From GCA-2731375 sp964462145 (GTDB lineage Bacteria; Pseudomonadota; Alphaproteobacteria; GCA-2731375): a DNA stretch of 6,848 nt. The stretch spans positions 1 through 6,848 of the forward strand of contig CAYWYB010000303.1 in NCBI GenBank assembly GCA_964462145.1, read 5' to 3'. Below the pieces are notes generated by a model. It was not told the DNA's origin. It saw only the letters and a program-made list of their open reading frames with translations, and ran no database searches. The translations under genes were made by a program, and so were the position numbers. Every line of letters starts with the position of its first letter. Position 1 is the first letter of the stretch. Positions 1 through 5,084 of the stretch are shown here, in pieces.

Positions 1-39
1 TCGGTATCCAGCCCCAGGTTTCCATTGTTCAGGGCGACG

Positions 40-1080
40 CTAGTCGAGCGCCCGATACCAAGTGTCCGACAGGGTATAGCCCTCGGGGAACGGATCGTCG
101 GGGTCCAGGCTGTATTGATGGTTGCCGGTGATCCAGGCCCGCCCCTGAATGGAGGGCGTGATCGCCGGCTGGCCGCCGATTTCGCCAACATCGGCGACAC
201 TGCAATGGAACTCCGTCCCCAGCACGGATTGGCTAACCAGGGTTTCGCCCAGGCCGATCTGGCCACGGGCGTGCAATACAGCCAACCGCGCCGAACTGCC
301 CGTGCCGCACGGGGAGCGGTCTAGTTTGCCGGGAGAGATCACCACAGTGTTGCGGCCCACGATGCGGCCCGCATCATCCCTGGCCAGGGGTGCTGTGAAC
401 TGGGTGAAGGTAATGGTATGGATGCCGGGGTTTTCCGGATGAACCACCGGGTGCTGTTCCACCGCCGCGGCCTTGATCCGCTCCCCCATCTCAACCAGTT
501 CCCGCGCCTCGTCCGGAACGATGGCGAAACCAAGGCTGGGCGCATCAACGATGGCGAAGAAAGCGCCACCATAGGCTATATCGCAATTGATGCTGCCCAG
601 GCCCGCGACCTCAACCACCGCATCCAATTTCGCCACATAGCAGGGCACATTGCGAAAGCGCACGTTTTGACAACGGCCGTCCTTGCATTGCGCCACCACC
701 TCGACCAGACCGCCGGGAGTATCCAGGCGCAGTACCGTCTCGGGCTCCCGCATTGGGACCATTCCGGTCTCCAACAGCACCGTGGCGACGCAGATGGTGT
801 TGGATCCGGACATGGGCGGATAGTCCGTCGGCTCCATAATGATAAAGCCAGCGTCAGCGCCCGGCGTCTTGGCCGGCACAATCAGGTTGCTATGAACAAA
901 GGCGCCGCCCCGCGGTTCGTACAGCAGAAATTTGCGAAAACCGTCATCCTGGGTGCGCAGATACTCGCGCTGTTCGAACAGGGTTTCGCCGGGCGGCGGC
1001 AGCACGCCGCCGGTGATGACCCGGCCCACTTCGCCCTCGGCATGGCAGCCGATTACCGTGATGGTACGCGCGGTCCGCAC
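40..1080 (-). CDS. Proline racemase / hydroxyproline epimerase family protein (Ser/Cys active-site type)
   Basis: A 346-residue protein of the proline racemase superfamily, a cytosolic PLP-independent group that epimerises or dehydrates proline and hydroxyprolines through two facing catalytic residues. The family fold is supported along the whole length: CHAEGEVG near residues 12-19, EPRGG at 55-59, MSGSNTICV at 90-98, AYGGAFFAIVDA at 169-180 and DRSPCGTGSSAR at 254-265. The first catalytic position is Ser91 instead of the Cys of proline racemase (MCGHN), and the second is Cys258. From family knowledge, a Ser/Cys pair points to hydroxyproline epimerisation more than proline racemisation, while Thr/Cys marks trans-3-hydroxyproline dehydratases; the exact substrate is inferred. 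The start is GTG at 1080. An AAGGG lies 9 nt upstream inside the last pheA codons, and only 5 nt separate the genes, so translation is probably coupled to pheA. The remaining 39 nt to the left edge show no gene I can support. Confidence 0.93.
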   Translation of the reverse strand: MRTARTITVIGCHAEGEVGRVITGGVLPPPGETLFEQREYLRTQDDGFRKFLLYEPRGGAFVHSNLIVPAKTPGADAGFIIMEPTDYPPMSGSNTICVATVLLETGMVPMREPETVLRLDTPGGLVEVVAQCKDGRCQNVRFRNVPCYVAKLDAVVEVAGLGSINCDIAYGGAFFAIVDAPSLGFAIVPDEARELVEMGERIKAAAVEQHPVVHPENPGIHTITFTQFTAPLARDDAGRIVGRNTVVISPGKLDRSPCGTGSSARLAVLHARGQIGLGETLVSQSVLGTEFHCSVADVGEIGGQPAITPSIQGRAWITGNHQYSLDPDDPFPEGYTLSDTWYRALD

Positions 1081-1085
1081 TGATG

Positions 1086-1994
1086 CTAGCCCTTCACATG
1101 CGGCGCTTCGTAACTCTCGCGCTTGTCATGGCGGAAGGGGTTGCGCGGATAGGTGCCCAGGATTTGCAGGCGGGTGCAAAAGAACTGCGCCTCCTCCAGG
1201 GCCCAGGCGACGCGCTGGTCCTCCGGGTGGCCCTCGAAATCCGCATAGAACTGCGCCTGTTCAAAGCTGCCCGGCTCGATATAGCTTTCCAGCTTGGTAA
1301 TGTTGATGTTCGCGGTGGCGAAACCGCCCAGGGTTTTATAGAGCGAGGCCGGCACGCTGCGGACCTGAAAGACCACGGTGGTCATGGCAGGGCCGTCTTT
1401 CGGATGCGGGGTGATCCGTTCGCGGGCCAGAATGATAAAGCGGGTGACGTTGTTGCCCATGTCCTGCACGTTTTCGCGCAGGATATTCAGATCGTAAATC
1501 TCAGCCGCCAGGGGGGAGCCGATGGCCGCCATGGTCTTGTCGCCCTTTTCGGCCACCATCTCGCAGGCACCGGCGGTATCGGCATGCACGATCGGGTCGA
1601 TGCCCAGTTCCTTGATCAGCTTGCGGCATTGGGGCAGGGCATGGATATGGCTGTGCACTTCGCGAATATCCGCCAGCGTGGCGCCATGGGGCGCCATCAA
1701 CTGGTGGTTCACGGCCTGGAAATGCTCGCCGATAATATATTGATCAGAAGTAGGGATCAGGTGATGGATATCGGCCACCCGGCCCGCCAGGGAATTCTCG
1801 ATCGGGATCATGGCGCGCCCGGCCCGGCCCTCGTTCACGGCGGCGAAGGCGTCCTCGAAGGTGCGGCAAGGCAAGGGATTGTAGCCGGGCAGGCCTTCCT
1901 TGCAGGCAAGGTGGGAATAGGCACCGAACTGACCCTGGAAGGCCACGTTCATGCGTGGGTCGCCGGCGCTGTCCTGAGCTTTCTTGTCAGCCAT
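1086..1994 (-). CDS. pheA: Prephenate dehydratase (monofunctional, PDT plus ACT domain)
   Basis: Converts prephenate to phenylpyruvate, the step that commits chorismate-derived carbon to phenylalanine; cytosolic. The 302-residue length fits a monofunctional enzyme without a chorismate mutase domain. The catalytic PDT domain covers about residues 15-190: FQGQFGAYSHLA at 19-30, IPIENSLAGRV at 63-73, HADTAGAC at 137-144, and NNVTRF at 181-186, which contains the family's TRF motif. The ACT domain follows at about 203-285, with TTVVFQV at 205-211 and KLESY at 234-238. The canonical Phe-binding ESRP motif is ESYI here, a form I recall from other alphaproteobacterial enzymes. The ATG at 1994 has a good Shine-Dalgarno (AAGGA) 9 nt upstream. 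It lies 33 nt downstream of kdsB and 5 nt upstream of the racemase-family gene on the same strand, so it is probably the middle gene of an operon. Confidence 0.95.
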   Translation of the reverse strand: MADKKAQDSAGDPRMNVAFQGQFGAYSHLACKEGLPGYNPLPCRTFEDAFAAVNEGRAGRAMIPIENSLAGRVADIHHLIPTSDQYIIGEHFQAVNHQLMAPHGATLADIREVHSHIHALPQCRKLIKELGIDPIVHADTAGACEMVAEKGDKTMAAIGSPLAAEIYDLNILRENVQDMGNNVTRFIILARERITPHPKDGPAMTTVVFQVRSVPASLYKTLGGFATANINITKLESYIEPGSFEQAQFYADFEGHPEDQRVAWALEEAQFFCTRLQILGTYPRNPFRHDKRESYEAPHVKG

Positions 1995-2027
1995 AGTGGC
2001 TTGTCCTTAATGCTTTGAATCGACTGT

Positions 2028-2774
2028 TTATTTCGGCGCCAAGGCGCGGCGTGCCCGGTCCAGGTCGGCGGGAGTATCGACACCGAAGGGGACCCTGTCA
2101 ACGAGGCCGACTTCAATACGCATGCCATCCTCCAGGGCGCGCAGCTGCTCCAGGCGCTCCCGCTGCTCCAAATGACCGGGAGGCAGTTCGATAAAACGCG
2201 CCAGGGCGGCCCGGCGATAGCCGTAGATGCCGATGTGATGGTACAGCGGCCCTTCGCCGGAAGGTGCCGGCACACGGGTAAAATACAGCCCCCGCCCCTG
2301 CCGCGCGCCGGGCGGCATGGAGATCACCGCCTTCACCACGCTGGCTTCCTGGCGCTCATAATCCTCGACAATCTCGGCGGCCAGGGTGGAGATATCCACC
2401 GCATCATCCGCCAACAGCTCCAGGCACAGGCGAATCTGGGCCGGCTCCATGGTCGGCAGATCGCCCTGCAGGTTGATGATCACATCATAAGCAGCGCCGG
2501 GGTCAAAGCTTTGCACGGCCTCCCAGACCCGGTCGGAGCCCGAGGGATGATCGGGATCCGTCAACACCGCGTCACCGCCGGCGGCCTTGATGGCATCGGC
2601 GATTTCCGCCTCCGCGCAGGCCACCACCACCGGACCAATAGCCGCCTCGACCGCACGGCGCCAGACGTGCACGATCATGGCCTCGCCATGAATATCCGCC
2701 AATGGCTTATCGGGTAGCCGCACCGAGGCCATGCGCGCCGGGATCACCACAAGTGCCTGTTGTTTCGAAGTCAC
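2028..2774 (-). CDS. kdsB: 3-deoxy-manno-octulosonate cytidylyltransferase (CMP-KDO synthetase)
   Basis: Activates the lipopolysaccharide inner-core sugar KDO with CTP to give CMP-KDO and pyrophosphate; cytosolic, and it implies a Gram-negative envelope. With a GTG start at 2774 the protein is 248 residues, the same length as E. coli KdsB. The nucleotidyltransferase N-terminus is VVIPARMASVRLPDKPL at residues 9-25, followed by DHPSGSDR at 75-82, NLQGDLP at 101-107 (Asp105 is the expected Mg2+ ligand), HHIGIYGYRR at 179-188 and GVDTP at 231-235. The frame stays open upstream to a TTG at 2810, adding 12 residues. An AGAGGA abuts that TTG with no spacing, so it is a poor ribosome site. The GTG has only a weak GGA about 10 nt upstream but gives the family-like N-terminus. 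It is the first gene of the minus-strand kdsB-pheA-racemase run and is divergent from cycM. Confidence 0.95.
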   Translation of the reverse strand: MTSKQQALVVIPARMASVRLPDKPLADIHGEAMIVHVWRRAVEAAIGPVVVACAEAEIADAIKAAGGDAVLTDPDHPSGSDRVWEAVQSFDPGAAYDVIINLQGDLPTMEPAQIRLCLELLADDAVDISTLAAEIVEDYERQEASVVKAVISMPPGARQGRGLYFTRVPAPSGEGPLYHHIGIYGYRRAALARFIELPPGHLEQRERLEQLRALEDGMRIEVGLVDRVPFGVDTPADLDRARRALAPK

Positions 2775-2907
2775 GATTTCAAGTTCCGATAATGTTGCCG
2801 GTCTAGCCAATCCTCTGCGGCGATGTTATACGGTGAGCCGTCCTTCCGGGGAAGCAGTTCGAAAATTTTCCCACTACTTTTCTATGTGCTTAATTGGGGT
2901 TGCCGCC
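2775..2907. promoter_or_regulatory. Divergent kdsB / cycM intergenic region with candidate promoter elements
   Basis: This is the only spacer upstream of both the kdsB operon and cycM, so it must carry promoters for both unless kdsB is read from elsewhere. On the minus strand TATAAC (2830 to 2825) is a fair -10 element for kdsB. It would start transcription near 2818, leaving a leader of about 44 nt to the GTG at 2774 but almost none for the alternative TTG at 2810. No good -35 accompanies it. Two short symmetrical elements lie between the genes: CTTCC-GG-GGAAG (2843-2854) and the perfect palindrome GAAAATTTTC (2861-2870). No convincing plus-strand -10/-35 pair for cycM was found. Placement of both promoters is inference. 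Confidence 0.35.
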
Positions 2908-3471
2908 ATGAATATGTATGAATTCAACAAGTTTTTAGGTGCCATTCTGGGCTCGGCGCTATTGCTCATGGTCGTCAACATTATTGGCGACGCCCTGGTA
3001 AATCCGACCATTCCCGCCAAGGCCGCGATCGCCATCGGCGATGAGGAAGAAGAAGAACAGGAAGAGGCGAAAGAAGAAGCCCAAAAAGATGCGGGGGATG
3101 AGGACGCCGGCTCCAGCCTGGCGGCGCTGCTGGCGGCGGCCGATGTGGACAAGGGCGCCAAGGCGGCCAAGAAATGCAAGGCCTGTCACAGCTTCGACAA
3201 GGGCGGCAAGCACAAGATTGGCCCCATGCTTTACGGCGTGGTTGGCCGGGGCATAGCTGCCGGCACCAACTTCAAATACTCCACTGCCATGAAGGACAAT
3301 GGGGGTGAATGGACCTACGCCGACCTGGACGCTTTCCTGGCCAATCCCAAGGGCTTCATGCCCGGCACCAAAATGGCCTTCAAAGGCATCAAGAAGGAGA
3401 CGGACCGGGCCAATCTGATCGTCTTCATGCGGCAGGCTCACGATTCGCCCCCGGCCCTGCCGGCTGAGTAA
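2908..3471 (+). CDS. cycM: Membrane-anchored class I cytochrome c (CycM / c552 type)
   Basis: A 187-residue c-type cytochrome held at the periplasmic face of the inner membrane by an uncleaved N-terminal helix (about residues 9-29, rich in Ala, Leu, Val and Ile after FNKFL). It probably carries electrons from the bc1 complex to a terminal oxidase, as CycM does in rhizobia. The haem site is C90-K-A-C93-H94. The fold resembles mitochondrial cytochrome c: GPMLYGVVGR at 105-114, FKYSTAMK at 122-129, and NPKGFMPGTKMAF at 146-158, with Met156 the expected sixth haem ligand. Between anchor and haem domain is a very acidic linker (about 45-67, mostly Glu and Asp). The start chosen is ATG 2908, with GGGG about 9 nt upstream; ATG 2914 is the alternative. 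The frame continues upstream, but the added residues do not look like the family. hisN follows within 35 nt, so cotranscription is likely. Confidence 0.93.
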   Translation: MNMYEFNKFLGAILGSALLLMVVNIIGDALVNPTIPAKAAIAIGDEEEEEQEEAKEEAQKDAGDEDAGSSLAALLAAADVDKGAKAAKKCKACHSFDKGGKHKIGPMLYGVVGRGIAAGTNFKYSTAMKDNGGEWTYADLDAFLANPKGFMPGTKMAFKGIKKETDRANLIVFMRQAHDSPPALPAE

Positions 3472-3489
3472 TACGGCCGCCCCCTAACC

Positions 3490-3519
3490 ATGGACGAGGC
3501 AGCCATGGACGAAGCAGAG
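3490..3519 (+). repeat. Imperfect 15-nt tandem duplication at the hisN start
   Basis: Two adjacent 15-nt units both begin ATGGACGA (3490-3504 and 3505-3519). They agree at 12 of 15 positions and encode MDEAA then MDEAE. The unit length preserves the frame, so both copies offer an in-frame start. The first copy supplies the GAGG that looks like the ribosome site for the second. This looks like a small local duplication; any effect on expression is inference. Confidence 0.6.
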
Positions 3520-4287
3520 CATTATCTGGCATTGGCCGGGCGGCTGGCGGATGCCGCCGGCGCGGTTATCCGGCCCTATTTCCGTGCTGACATTGACATC
3601 GACACCAAGGCCGATGAAAGCCCGGTCACCATCGCCGACCGCGAGGCCGAACGGGCTATGCGCACTATTATCGAGGCGGAATGTCCAGAACACGGCATCC
3701 GGGGCGAGGAATTCCCCTTCAAGCCCGGCAGTGGTGAATGGCACTGGATTCTAGACCCCATCGATGGCACCAAACTGTTCATTACCGGCATTCCGCTGTT
3801 TGGCACGCTGATCGCCCTGGCTCGTAACGGCAAACCGGTGTTGGGCGTGGTTGATCAGCCGGTCAGCGGCGAACGCTGGATCGGCGCCATGGATGGCAGC
3901 GCCACATTCAACGGTACGGCGATCAAGACCAGCAGCCGCGAACACCTGGCGGAGGCCAACCTGTTCACCACCGACCTGAGCCTGTATTCATCCGATCAGG
4001 CGGCCGCCATGCAGCGCCTGTCCGCCGCTACGAAACTGACCCGGCAGGGTACGGATTGCTACGCCTTCGCCATGCTGGCCATGGGTTTTGTGGATATCGT
4101 CACGGAAACCAATCTGAACGAATGGGACATGGCTTCCCACGTGCCGCTGATCGAAAATGCCGGCGGCGTGGTGACCGATTGGCAGGGCGCGCCCCTGCGC
4201 TTTGACGGCCAGGTGGACATCGAAACCGCCATCGCCGCCGCCAACCCCGCCCTGCACGCCCAGGCATTAGCCGTGTTACGGGGCTAG
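3505..4287 (+). CDS. hisN: Histidinol-phosphatase, inositol monophosphatase family
   Basis: Removes phosphate from L-histidinol phosphate in the penultimate part of histidine biosynthesis; cytosolic and Mg2+-dependent. The 260-residue protein has the inositol-monophosphatase metal site: GEE at residues 67-69 (Glu68), DPIDGT at 84-89 (Asp84, Asp87) and EWDMAS at 206-211 (Asp208). The stretch KLFITGIPLFGTLIAL after DPIDGT is typical of HisN and differs from true inositol phosphatases, which usually have INFxHGxP there. A related sugar or nucleotide phosphatase activity is less likely but possible. Two in-frame ATGs compete. ATG 3505 is preferred because GAGG lies 5 nt upstream; ATG 3490, which would give 265 residues, has no visible ribosome site. 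The two starts sit in an imperfect 15-nt tandem repeat. It lies just downstream of cycM and its TAG overlaps the stop of the convergent HAD gene. Confidence 0.9.
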   Translation: MDEAEHYLALAGRLADAAGAVIRPYFRADIDIDTKADESPVTIADREAERAMRTIIEAECPEHGIRGEEFPFKPGSGEWHWILDPIDGTKLFITGIPLFGTLIALARNGKPVLGVVDQPVSGERWIGAMDGSATFNGTAIKTSSREHLAEANLFTTDLSLYSSDQAAAMQRLSAATKLTRQGTDCYAFAMLAMGFVDIVTETNLNEWDMASHVPLIENAGGVVTDWQGAPLRFDGQVDIETAIAAANPALHAQALAVLRG

Positions 4288-4907
4288 AGCGTCAGGTCGA
4301 ATTGCAACAGTGATTGCTTCAGCCCCTCGGGACTTTGGAAGTGATGGGTTTGCCAACCCAGGCTGTCTGCCGGCAGCAGGTTCTCTTCCCTGTCATCAAT
4401 GAAGAAGATTTCCTGCGCCGAATATCCAAATCGGCGGGAGGCAAGCTCATAGATTTCCAGTTCGGGTTTACACAAACCAACCCGGCCCGAGACAACGATG
4501 TCCTCGAATAGATCAAGGAATTGAAACCGCGCCTCGGCGACCTGGAAACATTCGCCATTCCAGTTGGACAGGGCGAAGACCGGGACGCCCTTGTTTTTCA
4601 ATGCCAACAGAATTTCAACTGTACCGGCAATTGCCTCCCTAAAGGTTTTGCCATGTTCACCGTAGTAAGCGCGGATCCAGTCCGCGTGCGATGGGTGGCT
4701 TTGTACCAACTCCTCCGTCGCCTCGGCAATGGATCGGCCCCGGTCCTGTTCATGGTTCCAGGCCGGCGTACAGATTTGCGCCAAGAACTGTTCGATCCGC
4801 GCTTCGTCATCGCTAAACTGCCGGTACAAATAGCGCGGATCCACGTCAATCAGGATGCCACCAAGGTCAAAAACAACCGCCCTGGGATTTGAATTCATCT
4901 GATCCAT
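4284..4907 (-). CDS. HAD-superfamily hydrolase (subfamily IA, YihX-like phosphatase)
   Basis: A 207-residue haloacid dehalogenase-fold hydrolase, probably a cytosolic phosphatase acting on a small phosphorylated metabolite; the substrate cannot be read from sequence. HAD motif I is VVFDLGGILID at residues 11-21 with nucleophile Asp14. Motif II is LSNWN at 113-117 (Ser114), motif III contains Lys147 in CKPE, and motif IV is FIDDREEN at 169-176 (Asp171, Asp172). The helical cap lies between about residues 22 and 90. Position Asp+2, usually the acid/base Asp, is Gly16, as in the DLGN/DLGG group that includes E. coli YihX (alpha-glucose-1-phosphatase). The ATG at 4907 has GAGG 5 nt upstream; ATG 4898 is a weaker alternative. 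The gene is alone on its strand, convergent with hisN (stops overlap by 4 nt) and divergent from the YejA-like gene. Confidence 0.92.
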   Translation of the reverse strand: MDQMNSNPRAVVFDLGGILIDVDPRYLYRQFSDDEARIEQFLAQICTPAWNHEQDRGRSIAEATEELVQSHPSHADWIRAYYGEHGKTFREAIAGTVEILLALKNKGVPVFALSNWNGECFQVAEARFQFLDLFEDIVVSGRVGLCKPELEIYELASRRFGYSAQEIFFIDDREENLLPADSLGWQTHHFQSPEGLKQSLLQFDLTL

Positions 4908-4974
4908 GCGGACCTCAAATTATTCTCGAGTAGTCATTACATCATTTCTTAATGGCAAAATCGACCAAGGCCAA

Positions 4975-5003
4975 ATTGTAACCATGCATGCCAAAATCGT
5001 CAG
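4975..5003 (-). promoter_or_regulatory. Candidate sigma-70-type promoter for the HAD hydrolase gene
   Basis: Reading on the minus strand, CTGACG (5003 to 4998, 4 of 6 matches to TTGACA) is followed after exactly 17 nt by TACAAT (4980 to 4975, 5 of 6 matches to TATAAT). The predicted transcript would begin near 4968 and carry a leader of about 60 nt before the ATG at 4907. This is the best promoter-like pair I found in the 4908-5084 gap. It rests on sequence similarity alone. Confidence 0.4.
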
Positions 5004-5084
5004 TGACGGTCGCTAAAGCCTTGAATTTGACGCATTCTGCGGCCATCGTTCCAAGTATCGTCAAAACCGCCTGGAGATGGGGCC

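Noticed and set aside
418..1083. Plus-strand open frame (221 codons) opposite the racemase-family gene
   Set aside because: It lies fully inside the coding region of a clear family member on the other strand and its product looks like translated shadow sequence, rich in His, Arg and Ala without family motifs.
1083..2018. Long plus-strand open frame (311 codons) opposite pheA
   Set aside because: It is antisense to a complete, motif-rich prephenate dehydratase. The product has no recognisable domain. GC-rich genes often leave the opposite strand open.
2172..2717. Plus-strand open frame (181 codons) opposite kdsB
   Set aside because: Antisense shadow of kdsB; no motif and no ribosome site worth reporting.
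2775..2810. Extended kdsB start at TTG 2810
   Set aside because: TTG is rare, its purine-rich AGAGGA touches the codon with no spacing, and a likely -10 element would leave almost no leader. GTG 2774 gives the usual 248-residue length.
2888..2895. Isolated TTAA near cycM (and another near 4950) as CtrA-type binding sites
   Set aside because: The CtrA consensus needs two TTAA half-sites 7 nt apart; only single half-sites are present.
2959..3441. Minus-strand open frame (160 codons) opposite cycM
   Set aside because: Its Phe/Leu-rich stretch is only the complement of the GAA/GAG repeats in the CycM linker. The cytochrome frame has the haem motif and the expected fold.
5027..5060. TTGACG at 5027-5032 as a -35 for yejA
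   Set aside because: No acceptable -10 lies 16-18 nt downstream; the nearest TATCGT is 23 nt away. The real yejA promoter is not identifiable by eye.
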